Shown here piece by piece: positions 55,833 to 64,000 of a stretch of DNA of 64,000 nt. The notes under the pieces are model-generated. The model did not search any database. It saw nothing but the letters and a program-made list of their open reading frames with translations, and was not told the origin of the DNA. How positions within the stretch are numbered: the stretch's first letter is position 1; every line of letters begins with the position of its first letter. The DNA comes from Actinomycetospora succinea. Lineage in GTDB: Bacteria; Actinomycetota; Actinomycetes; Mycobacteriales; Pseudonocardiaceae. The position numbers and the translations under genes are program-made. The stretch lies in contig NZ_SNYO01000007.1 in assembly GCF_004363095.1 (NCBI RefSeq), forward strand, positions 1 to 64,000. The letters are read 5' to 3'.

Positions 55833-57026
55833 TCACGTCGACACGGCGAGCAGCGCGGTGTCGGGGTCGTCGCTGAACACGGCGTCGACGCCGACCGCGA
55901 CGAACTGCTGGTACTCACCGAACGCGTCGCCGTAGGTGTCCGCCGGCGCGCCGGCCCCGCCGCGTCGGCGCTGCAGCGGCAGGAACTCGTTCTCGTTGCG
56001 GAACGTGTAGGGCATGACGCGCAGGCCCGCGGCGTGCGCGTCCGCGACGAGCCGCGTGGGCGGGCCGGCGGCGTCGTCCGGGCCCAGCGGCACGATCCAC
56101 TCCTTGCTGGGGCCGAGCCACGCCGCGTACGTGGCGACGTCGCGCAGGCCCTGCGGGGTCAGCAGCGCATCGGAGGTGCGCGGGTCGTTCGCCGCGACGA
56201 GGTCCGCGGGACGGGTCCCGGCGGAGTCGACGAGCTGCAGCAGCGGGCAGCCGACCTGGGCCTTGAGCGCCCGCAGGTTGGCGGTCTCGAAGGACTGGAT
56301 GATCACGCCCGAGTCGGGTCCGTCCTTGCCGCGCCGGCGCAGGGTGTCGACGAGCGCCGGCTCGACGGGCAGGCCGAGGCTCGCGAAGTAGGTCGAGTGC
56401 TTGACCTCCGGCAGTACGCCCACGGGGCGGCGCAGCTCGGCGGCGAGGCGGTCGAGCAGGTCGAGGACCTCGTCGAACGTGACGACGGGGAACCGGTCGT
56501 CGTAGAGCGTGTTGTGCGGGCGGGTCTCGGGGATGCGCTCCTTCGCCCGCAGGGTGCGGAGCTCGGCGAGCGTGAAGTCGGTGGTGAACCAGCCCGTGGC
56601 CGTGGTGCCGTCGATCTGCTTGGTGGTGCGGCGCGCGGCGAACTGGGGCTTGCTCGCGACGTCGGTCGTGCCGCCGATCTCGGGCTCGTGGCGGGCGACG
56701 AGCGCGCCGTCGCGGGTCGGGACGAGGTCGACGTCGACCGCGTCGGCGCCCATCCGGATCGCGAGCTCGTAGGCGGCGAGCGTGTGCTCCGGCCGGTAGC
56801 CCGAGGCGCCGCGGTGGCCGACGACCATGATGCGGTCGGGTCCGCCGGGCGCGGTCCCTCCCGGGGCGGGGGCCGGCGACGGGCTCGTGGGCGGCGGGGC
56901 CCCGGTCGGCGCGGGCGCCGCGGCACCGACCGGCGTGTCGGCACAGCCGGCGGCCAGCGCGCCCGCGGCGGCGATGCCGCCCCACAGCGCGGAGCGACGG
57001 GTGAACGAGGGCCCCGGCATCGTCAT
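55833..57026 (-). CDS. Glycerophosphodiester phosphodiesterase lipoprotein
   Basis: 397 residues. The N-terminus has a twin-arginine motif (TRRSALWGG) and lipobox LAAGC, so it is probably a Tat-exported lipoprotein. A Pro/Ala spacer precedes the GDPD barrel with HRGASGYRPEHTLAAYE, DVDLVPTRDGALVARHE and EVKHSTYF. It cleaves glycerophosphodiesters to glycerol 3-phosphate (GlpQ type). ATG 57026 is used; 57020 is an alternative. Confidence 0.93.
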   Translation of the reverse strand: MTMPGPSFTRRSALWGGIAAAGALAAGCADTPVGAAAPAPTGAPPPTSPSPAPAPGGTAPGGPDRIMVVGHRGASGYRPEHTLAAYELAIRMGADAVDVDLVPTRDGALVARHEPEIGGTTDVASKPQFAARRTTKQIDGTTATGWFTTDFTLAELRTLRAKERIPETRPHNTLYDDRFPVVTFDEVLDLLDRLAAELRRPVGVLPEVKHSTYFASLGLPVEPALVDTLRRRGKDGPDSGVIIQSFETANLRALKAQVGCPLLQLVDSAGTRPADLVAANDPRTSDALLTPQGLRDVATYAAWLGPSKEWIVPLGPDDAAGPPTRLVADAHAAGLRVMPYTFRNENEFLPLQRRRGGAGAPADTYGDAFGEYQQFVAVGVDAVFSDDPDTALLAVST

Positions 57027-57099
57027 CGCGCGCAGTGTTCCGGGGCCCGCCCCACCCCGCCACCCGTCCTCCTCGTCGGCGCGATGAACAACTCCTCGT

Positions 57100-57122
57100 G
57101 TCAGCGTGGCGGCCACGCTGAC
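57100..57122. promoter_or_regulatory. 11-bp inverted repeat between glpQ-like and purD genes
   Basis: GTCAGCGTGGC-G-GCCACGCTGAC is symmetric around one central base, between the divergent starts at 57026 and 57182. Shape of a repressor operator; regulator unknown. Confidence 0.6.
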
Positions 57123-57168
57123 GTTCAACGTCAGGAAAGCCGCCAGCTCGCCTCGCGCGGGCGGCCCG

Positions 57169-57174
57169 TAGCGT
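57169..57174 (+). promoter_or_regulatory. -10 element of leaderless purD
   Basis: TAGCGT ends seven bases before GTG 57182, which favours that start over the in-frame GTG at 57173. Confidence 0.5.
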
Positions 57175-57181
57175 GTCGCCC

Positions 57182-58450
<1,269 letters not shown>

Positions 58451-58487
58451 TTCTCCGAAAGCGCACCACCGGCGCGAGGCGCCGACC

Positions 58488-58493
58488 TACTCT
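58488..58493 (+). promoter_or_regulatory. -10 element of leaderless EspC-like gene 1
   Basis: TACTCT ends seven bases before ATG 58501. Confidence 0.55.
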
Positions 58494-58500
58494 CCCGCCC

Positions 58501-58794
58501 ATGCCCGACCTCGTCCTCGGCCCCGCGGCCCTCGAGCAGGCGCGCGCCGGCGTGGCCGCCGAGGCACGCCGGGTGCCGGCGATGATCGACCGGGTCACGG
58601 TGCCGCGTTCCGGTCTCGGCGATCTCGCGTCGGCCGGGGCGATGATGGGCGCGCTCGACGAGCTGCGGCGGGCGCTCGACGCCGAGCTCGGGGCCGCGGG
58701 GTCCCGACTGGACGGTCTCGACCGCGCTCTCGACGCGGCGCTCACCGCGGTGCAGGCGACCGACCGCGACGCGGCGGCGTCGTTGGCGGCCTGA
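58501..58794 (+). CDS. EspC-like small helical protein 1 (type VII secretion associated)
   Basis: 97 residues, all helical by pattern, without Cys, Lys or membrane segment. The C-terminal ATDRDAAASL matches the TDxxAAxxL ending of the EspC-like family (PF10824 type) encoded next to ESX substrates. Very similar in layout to the protein at 61216. One base separates it from the large WXG-like/transglycosylase gene; the two products probably pair as a secreted heterodimer. Confidence 0.8.
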   Translation: MPDLVLGPAALEQARAGVAAEARRVPAMIDRVTVPRSGLGDLASAGAMMGALDELRRALDAELGAAGSRLDGLDRALDAALTAVQATDRDAAASLAA

Positions 58795-58795
58795 C

Positions 58796-61159
58796 GTGGC
58801 GTTCGACGCCGTCGGCGAGCTCGCCGCGCAGCCGGGCGGGCAGGAGCTCAGCGCGCTCGTGGCCCGCGCCCAGCGGGTCGACCCGGAGGTCCTGCACGGG
58901 GTGGGCCGCGGGCTCGCCGCGATGTCCGAGGGCGTCGACGGTTCACTGCGCGCGCTCGGCCGGCACGGCGACGACGTCCGCGCCGCCTGGCAGGGGCGCG
59001 GCGCCGACGCCGTGACGGGCTACCTCGACGACCTGGGACGCGCCGGCGTCCGCACGATCGACGCGACCGGCCGTCTGCGCGCGCGGATCGACAGCGCCGG
59101 TCAGGAGCTCGCGGGCATGCGGCGCGAGGTCGATGCCCACGTGTCCCGCGCTCTCGACGCCGCCCGGCGTGTCCGGGCCGAGGCGCTGGCGGATCCCGCG
59201 CGTGCTCCGTTCGCCGAGCAGCTCGTGGCCAGCGCCATGGCCGAACCGACCGCGGCCGCCCGGGCCGCCGTCGCCCGCGCCGAGACGATGCTGGGCGACG
59301 CCGCGACCGCAGTCCGTGAGCTCGCGGGCGACCTCACCGCCTTCTCGCGTCTACCGATCCCCGACACGCGCCCCCTCGCGCCGGCGCCCACCACCCCGGC
59401 GTCCGTGGGCACGAGCGGGTCGCAGGGGATCGCCATCTCGGGCGGTGGCGGCGGATCCGGCGATTTCACGGACATCTCGTGGCTGGACTCGAGCGCCGGG
59501 GAATGCGACGCCGATGCTTCGGTTTCCGAAGCGTCCGACGCGGGCGACTCGTCGGGTGGCGACGGGTTCACGGGGACCTCCGCGGACTTGGACGGATCCG
59601 ATGCTTCGGTTTCCGAAGCATCGGACGCGAGTGACACGTCCTCGAGTGATGATGAGTTCACGGGAACGTCAGCCGATCTCGACGCCGACGGCGGTTCCGG
59701 TGGGGATGCTTCGGTTTCCGAAGCATCGGACGCGAATGACGCGTCCTCGAGTGACGACGGGTTCGCGGGAACGTCAGCCGATCTCGACGCCAACGGCGGT
59801 TCCGATGGGGATGCTTCGGTTTCCGAAGCGTCTGATGCGAGTGACTCGTCCTCCGGCGACGATGGGTCCACGGGTACGTCGGCGGACCTGGACGACGCCG
59901 GGGAGGACGGCTCCGATTCTGCGGATGCTTCGGTTTCCGAAGCATCGGCAGGAGAGAACTCGGGCTCGGGTGACGACGGGTTGGTGGACCCGGACAGCGC
60001 CGGGGAGGACGGCTCGGATTCTGGGGATGCTTCGGTTTCCGAAGCGTCTGAACGGGGTGACTCGTCCTCCGGCGACGACGGGTTCACCGGGACGTCCGCG
60101 GACCTTGACGGCGCCGGGGAGGACGGCTCCGATTCTGGAGATGCTTCGGTTTCCGAAGCATCGGCAGCAGAGAACTCGGGCTCGGGTGACGACGGGTCGG
60201 CGGACTCGGACAGCGTCGGGGAGGACGGATCGGATTCCGGGGATGCTTCGGTTTCCGAAGCGTCTGAGCGGGGTGACTCGTCCTCCGGCGACGATGGGTT
60301 CACCGGGACGTCCGCGGACCTCGACAGCGCCGAGTCCGACACCGGCGATGCTTCGGATTCCGAAGCGTCGGCAGGAGAGAACCCGAGCTCCGGCGATGAC
60401 GGGTTCACGGGGACATCGGCCGATCTCGACGCCGACAGCGAGTCCGATGGCGACGCGCCGGTTTCCGAAGCGTCCGCCGCCGGTGAACCGGCCGGTGATG
60501 CCGACACCATCGACGACGATGACGCGGACTCCGGAGACGATGACTCGTCCTCCGATCGGGCCGAGGATCCGTCCGACGACGACGACGACGCCGCCCGCGA
60601 CCGCGACTCGGGCGACCGCGACTCGGGCGACCGCGACTCGGGCGACCGCGACGCCGGGGGTCAGAGTGCCGAGGACAGCGACACCGACGGTCAGGGGACC
60701 GACGACCGCGACCCGGAGGGCGGCGCGGTGACCAGCGCGTCGACGGGCAACGGCGACGCGGCCACCGCGACCGGCGCCGCGACGCCCACCGGCGGCCCGG
60801 AGGGCGAGGTCGGCGACTGGATCCGCGAGGCGATGGCGATCCTGCAGGCCGAGGGCGTGGCGACGGACAAGATGGACCCCGACGACATCGCGACGATCAT
60901 CGACCACGAGTCCGGCGGCGACCCCGAGGCGATCAACAACTGGGACTCGAACGCCGACAAGGGCACGCCGTCGCAGGGCCTCATGCAGACGATCGGGCCG
61001 ACGTTCGACTCCTACAAGCTCGCCGGGCACGGGGAGATCACCGACCCGGTCGACAACATCATCGCCGGGGTCCGGTACGCGATCGCCCGGTACGGCTCGG
61101 TGTCCGAGGTGCCCGGGGTCGAGGCCGTCGCGCGCGGCGACTCGTACGTCGGCTACTGA
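58796..61159 (+). CDS. WXG-like secreted protein with Ser/Asp repeats and transglycosylase domain
   Basis: 787 residues. A helical N-terminal domain (about 1-200) with a WQG turn at W64 resembles WXG100/LXG substrates of type VII secretion. A Ser/Asp/Glu/Gly-rich linker (about 240-655) consists of repeats built on DASVSEAS and TSADLD. The C-terminal 120 residues form an SLT-type lytic transglycosylase domain: IIDHESGGDPEAINNWD with catalytic Glu near 704, GTPSQGLMQTI and NIIAGVRYA. Likely an exported wall-cutting enzyme. The linker contains nine copies of a perfect DNA palindrome. A run of DRDSGDRDSGD repeats follows. Confidence 0.82.
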   Translation: MAFDAVGELAAQPGGQELSALVARAQRVDPEVLHGVGRGLAAMSEGVDGSLRALGRHGDDVRAAWQGRGADAVTGYLDDLGRAGVRTIDATGRLRARIDSAGQELAGMRREVDAHVSRALDAARRVRAEALADPARAPFAEQLVASAMAEPTAAARAAVARAETMLGDAATAVRELAGDLTAFSRLPIPDTRPLAPAPTTPASVGTSGSQGIAISGGGGGSGDFTDISWLDSSAGECDADASVSEASDAGDSSGGDGFTGTSADLDGSDASVSEASDASDTSSSDDEFTGTSADLDADGGSGGDASVSEASDANDASSSDDGFAGTSADLDANGGSDGDASVSEASDASDSSSGDDGSTGTSADLDDAGEDGSDSADASVSEASAGENSGSGDDGLVDPDSAGEDGSDSGDASVSEASERGDSSSGDDGFTGTSADLDGAGEDGSDSGDASVSEASAAENSGSGDDGSADSDSVGEDGSDSGDASVSEASERGDSSSGDDGFTGTSADLDSAESDTGDASDSEASAGENPSSGDDGFTGTSADLDADSESDGDAPVSEASAAGEPAGDADTIDDDDADSGDDDSSSDRAEDPSDDDDDAARDRDSGDRDSGDRDSGDRDAGGQSAEDSDTDGQGTDDRDPEGGAVTSASTGNGDAATATGAATPTGGPEGEVGDWIREAMAILQAEGVATDKMDPDDIATIIDHESGGDPEAINNWDSNADKGTPSQGLMQTIGPTFDSYKLAGHGEITDPVDNIIAGVRYAIARYGSVSEVPGVEAVARGDSYVGY
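59513..60366. repeat. Array of nine in-frame palindromes GATGCTTCGG-TTT-CCGAAGC
   Basis: Copies start at 59513, 59600, 59705, 59810, 59924, 60026, 60140, 60242 and 60347 (the last with ATT in the loop); a half copy lies near 60459. Four continue to ATC, giving a perfect 10+3+10 hairpin. Spacings are 87-114 bp, all multiples of three. The codons used (GAT, GCT, GTT, GAA) are rare elsewhere in the window. Confidence 0.92.
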
Positions 61160-61202
61160 GGCGGGTTCTCCCGAACGGCCCCTGCGTCGCGGCGCTCGCG
61201 CC

Positions 61203-61208
61203 TACCGT
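61203..61208 (+). promoter_or_regulatory. -10 element of leaderless EspC-like gene 2
   Basis: TACCGT ends seven bases before ATG 61216, the same spacing as for the paralogue at 58501. Confidence 0.55.
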
Positions 61209-61215
61209 TCGAGAC

Positions 61216-61521
61216 ATGGCCGACCTCGCCCTCGACACCCGCGCGCTGGAGGAGGCACGCACGGCCGTCGCGGGCGAGTCCGCGCGGATGCCGGGCCTCG
61301 CCGACCTGCTCGGGCCGACGCCGGCGCCGGAGTTCGGCGGGCTCGCCGCGTCGGCGGCGCTCGTGGACGCGATGACGGCGCTGAGGAACGCGCTGGTCAC
61401 CGACCTCGATGCCGCGGGTGCCCGTCTCGGCGAGGCCGACCGGGCGCTCGACGCGACGATGCGCGTCATGCAGGAGACCGACCGCTCCGCCGCAGACTCC
61501 CTCACGACGGGCGGGAACTGA
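61216..61521 (+). CDS. EspC-like small helical protein 2 (type VII secretion associated)
   Basis: 101 residues, paralogue of the 58501 product with the same spacing of helices and the ending ETDRSAADSL. Followed after three bases by the second WXG-like/transglycosylase gene. Confidence 0.8.
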   Translation: MADLALDTRALEEARTAVAGESARMPGLADLLGPTPAPEFGGLAASAALVDAMTALRNALVTDLDAAGARLGEADRALDATMRVMQETDRSAADSLTTGGN

Positions 61522-61524
61522 GCC

Positions 61525-62682
61525 GTGCCGGGCGACGTCGAGGGTCAGCTCGCCGCGGAGCCGGCGGCGGCGGAGCTGGCGGGCATCGCCGCGCGGCTGC
61601 GGACGGCCGACCCGGGCGCGGTGCGGGCGTCGGCGGCGCAGGTCCTCGCGATCGGTGACGGCGTCGAGGGATCCGTGCGGACGGTCGATCGGGGCCGGGC
61701 CTCGGTCGAGGGTCGCTGGGAGGGCGAGGGCGCGGCGGCGTTCGGCGAGTGGGTCGGGACCTTCGGGAAGGCGGGCGAGCGCGATCGCCGGGCGATCACC
61801 GACGCCGGGACGACGCTCGACGGGATCAGCACCGCGCTCGAGGGACTGAAGCGCGAGGTCGACCAGCAGGTGGCGCAGGCCCTCGCGCTGGCCGGTGCGG
61901 CGCGGAGCCAGGCGGCCGCGACCCCGGACGCCCCGCCCGACCTCGGTGACCGGATGGCCGCCGACGCCCTGCGCGGTCCGATCGAGGCGGCGCGCGCCGC
62001 GGTGCAGCGTGCCGAGGCCGAGCTCGCCGGCGCGGCCACCAGGCTGCGGGGTCTCGCCGACGGCATCACCACCTTCACCGCGCTCGCCGGCCCCGACGCC
62101 GCGGTCATGGCCCCGCCGCCCGGTACCCCGCTGCCGTGGCGACCGGTCGAGGTCCCGGGTAGCAGCGGCCCGGGCGGCAGTCCCGGCGGCGGCTCCGCCG
62201 GCGAGGAAGGCGGAGGGGGAGGCAACGGAGGGGGAGGCAACGCGGGAGGCAACGGCGGGGGAGGCAGCAGCGGTACCCCGACCGGCACCGGTGCGCCGGT
62301 CCCGAGCACCGGGACCGTCCCGCCCGGCGAGGTCGGCGACTGGATCCGCGAGGCGATGGCGATCCTCGCGGCCCACGGCGTCCCGCCCGAGAAGATGGAC
62401 CCCGCAGCCATCGCGATGATCATCGAGCACGAGTCCGGCGGCGACCCGAACGCCGTGAACACCGTGGATTCCAACGCCGCCAAGGGCACGCCGTCGCAGG
62501 GCCTGATGCAGACGATCGGCCCGACGTTCGACGCCCACAAGCTGCCGGGGCACGGCGACATCCGGAACCCGGTCGACAACATCATCGCCGGGGTCCGGTA
62601 CGCGGTCGAGCGCTACGGGTCGGTGTCCCAGGTGCCGGGCGTGCTGGCGGAGGCGAAGGGCGAGGCGTACGTCGGCTACTGA
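61525..62682 (+). CDS. WXG-like secreted protein with transglycosylase domain, short linker
   Basis: 385 residues. N-terminal helical domain with WEG turn at about W65, a Gly/Asn/Ser-rich linker of about 45 residues, and the same C-terminal SLT domain: GDWIREAMAIL, IIEHESGGDPNAVN (catalytic Glu near 303), GTPSQGLMQTI and a final VGY. It is the same protein as its neighbour without the Ser/Asp repeats, which shows that the repeats were gained by, or lost from, one duplicate. Confidence 0.83.
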   Translation: MPGDVEGQLAAEPAAAELAGIAARLRTADPGAVRASAAQVLAIGDGVEGSVRTVDRGRASVEGRWEGEGAAAFGEWVGTFGKAGERDRRAITDAGTTLDGISTALEGLKREVDQQVAQALALAGAARSQAAATPDAPPDLGDRMAADALRGPIEAARAAVQRAEAELAGAATRLRGLADGITTFTALAGPDAAVMAPPPGTPLPWRPVEVPGSSGPGGSPGGGSAGEEGGGGGNGGGGNAGGNGGGGSSGTPTGTGAPVPSTGTVPPGEVGDWIREAMAILAAHGVPPEKMDPAAIAMIIEHESGGDPNAVNTVDSNAAKGTPSQGLMQTIGPTFDAHKLPGHGDIRNPVDNIIAGVRYAVERYGSVSQVPGVLAEAKGEAYVGY

Positions 62683-62702
62683 GGTCGTGTCAGGGTGATG
62701 AG

Positions 62703-63893
62703 GTGACGACTCTGGCGCGCCTCGGCCCGGCGGTGCGGGCGACGGTCCCCCCGTTCCACGTGATGGACGTCTGGGCGGCGGCGGGCGAGCGGGCGCGGAC
62801 GCACGGCGACCTCGTCAACCTCTCCGCGGGCCAGCCCTCGACCCCGGCGCCCGTCGACGTCCGCGCCGCCGCCGCGCGGGCCCTGGACGAGCAGATCCTC
62901 GGCTACTCCAGCTCGCTCGGCACCGTCGAGCTCCGCGACGCGATCGCCGCGCACCACCGGACCCGGTACGACGACGACTCCGTGCGCCGCGAGGACGTCG
63001 TCGTCACCACCGGCGGGTCGGGCGGGTTCCTGCTCGCGTTCCTCGCCGCGTTCGACGCCGGCGACACCGTCGTGCTCGCCCGCCCCGGCTACCCCTGCTA
63101 CCGCAACATCCTCGCGGCGCTGGGCTGCGAGGTCGTCGAGCTGCCGTGCGGCGAGGAGACCCGCTTCCAGCCGACCGTCGCGATGCTCGAGGAGCTGGAG
63201 ACCCTGCCGAAGGGCGTCGTCGTGGCGAGCCCGGCCAACCCGACCGGCAGCGTCATCGAGCCCGGCGAGCTGGCGGCGCTCGCCCGCTGGTGCGAGGAGC
63301 ACGGCGTCCAGCTGATCAGCGACGAGATCTACCACGGCATCGAGTACGGCTCCGGGGAATCAGCGCCGCCGACCGCGAGCGCCTGGAGCACCTCGCGCGA
63401 GGCGATCGTCGTGACGTCGTTCTCGAAGTACTGGTCGATGACGGGCTGGCGGCTGGGCTGGCTGCTCGTGCCCGAGCGGCTGCGGCGGGCTGTGGACGTG
63501 ATCGCCGGCAACTTCACCGTCTGCCCGCCCGTGCCCGCGCAGTACGCGGCGCTGAGCGCCTTCACCCCGGCGTCGCTGGCCGAGGCGGACGGGCACGTCG
63601 AGCGCTACGCCCTCAACCGCCGGATCCTGCTCGACGGCCTGCCGCGCCTCGGCCTGACCCGGCTGGCGCCCGCGGACGGCGCCTTCTACGTCTACGCCGA
63701 CGTCGCCGACCTCACCGACGACACCCTCGCGTTCGGGCAGCGGATGCTCGCCGAGACCGGCGTCGCCGTGGCCCCGGGCATCGACTTCGACCCGATCGAC
63801 GGCCACTCCTGGATCCGCCTCTCGTTCGCCGGCGCCACCGCGGACGTGCGCGAGGGCGTCGATCGACTCGGGCGCTGGTTCCCGACGCTCTAG
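62703..63893 (+). CDS. Class I/II pyridoxal-phosphate aminotransferase
   Basis: 396 residues. NPTGSVI, SDEIYHGIEYG, and SFSKYWSMTGWRLGW with the PLP lysine at about K242, typical of the aspartate/aromatic aminotransferase fold type I. Substrate is not readable. GTG 62703 with AGGGTGATGAG upstream; 20 bp after the transglycosylase gene, possibly by read-through. Confidence 0.93.
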   Translation: MTTLARLGPAVRATVPPFHVMDVWAAAGERARTHGDLVNLSAGQPSTPAPVDVRAAAARALDEQILGYSSSLGTVELRDAIAAHHRTRYDDDSVRREDVVVTTGGSGGFLLAFLAAFDAGDTVVLARPGYPCYRNILAALGCEVVELPCGEETRFQPTVAMLEELETLPKGVVVASPANPTGSVIEPGELAALARWCEEHGVQLISDEIYHGIEYGSGESAPPTASAWSTSREAIVVTSFSKYWSMTGWRLGWLLVPERLRRAVDVIAGNFTVCPPVPAQYAALSAFTPASLAEADGHVERYALNRRILLDGLPRLGLTRLAPADGAFYVYADVADLTDDTLAFGQRMLAETGVAVAPGIDFDPIDGHSWIRLSFAGATADVREGVDRLGRWFPTL

Positions 63894-63898
63894 CGGCT

Positions 63899-63904
63899 TA
63901 CTCT
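63899..63904 (+). promoter_or_regulatory. -10 element of leaderless gene at 63913
   Basis: TACTCT ends eight bases before ATG 63913. Confidence 0.5.
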
Positions 63905-63912
63905 CCGTGGCC

Positions 63913-64000
63913 ATGGAACCGGACGACGAGCCGCGGCTGGAGGCCTGGGAGCGCCGTACCGACTACCCGCTGACGGCGCTCGCGGTGCTCTACCTCGGCG
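63913..64000 (+). CDS. Partial gene, probable potassium-channel family protein
   Basis: Only 29 residues are in the window. The WERRTDYPLTALAVLYL start, with a first hydrophobic helix beginning near residue 18, resembles the N-terminus of actinobacterial voltage-gated-like potassium channels. Runs off the window end. Confidence 0.5.
   Translation, partial: MEPDDEPRLEAWERRTDYPLTALAVLYLG

Noticed and set aside
59513-60366. CRISPR-like array
   Set aside because: Spacing is irregular (87-114 bp) and always a multiple of three, the 'spacers' are related to each other and coding, and there are no cas genes.
58501-62682. Complete ESX secretion locus
   Set aside because: Only substrate-like genes are present; no EccB, EccC, EccD, EccE or mycosin gene occurs in the window.

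Overview
The window is very GC-rich, uses almost only G/C-ending codons and has many GTG starts and starts without a leader. Together with HspR/HAIR heat-shock control and a gene order close to Mycobacterium tuberculosis (as I remember it), this points to an actinobacterium of the Pseudonocardiales/Mycobacteriales; a genus in the Pseudonocardiaceae is my inference. No rRNA, tRNA, integrase, transposase or CRISPR array is visible.

Layout. (1) 0.2-2.7 kb: membrane Fe-S oxidoreductase on the minus strand, followed by two hairpins. (2) 3.2-11.6 kb: a tightly overlapping six-gene operon encoding a minimal Gram-positive type IV-secretion-like machine (small membrane protein, VirB3/PrgI-like, VirB4-like ATPase, VirB6-like, VirB8-like, and a lysozyme/NlpC wall hydrolase), without relaxase or coupling protein. 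(3) 11.7-21.6 kb: a TIGR01777 epimerase, then the heat-shock block dnaK-grpE-dnaJ-hspR, a divergent flavohemoglobin-like gene, and clpB. The dnaK and clpB promoters carry HAIR operators and SigH-type promoter matches. (4) 21.8-42.5 kb: an accessory region between clpB and the 44.4 kb gene next to pyrE. It holds three large AfsR-type (SARP-NB-ARC-TPR) regulators, a BBE-type flavoenzyme with a YdhR-like monooxygenase, a PIG-L deacetylase with an MFS transporter, two paralogous methyltransferases, a MarR/rifampin-phosphotransferase-like pair, and a two-component system flanked by two related Asp-rich lipoproteins. (5) 42.6-58.5 kb: ABC-F ATPase, conserved membrane protein, tandem SDR fusion, pyrE, TrmH-type methylase, DedA, SigE-family sigma factor with a proline-rich tail-anchored partner, fba, DUF3151, FUSC, purA, UBP zinc finger, glpQ-like and purD. 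(6) 58.5-62.7 kb: two tandem gene pairs, each an EspC-like small protein plus a WXG-like/transglycosylase protein, probably type VII secretion substrates. (7) An aminotransferase and the start of a probable ion channel.

Regulation readable in the DNA is the main interest. Triple heptamers with an 11-bp period (the SARP-box layout) lie upstream of four transcription units in the accessory region. The MarR gene has a 33-bp two-fold symmetric operator over its ribosome-binding site. The two lipoprotein genes share a GATGAG-N6-CTCATC site with a further CTCA repeat 22 bp from its inner half-site. At least eleven genes appear to be leaderless. A perfect DNA palindrome recurs in frame through a Ser/Asp-rich linker using codons foreign to the rest of the genome.
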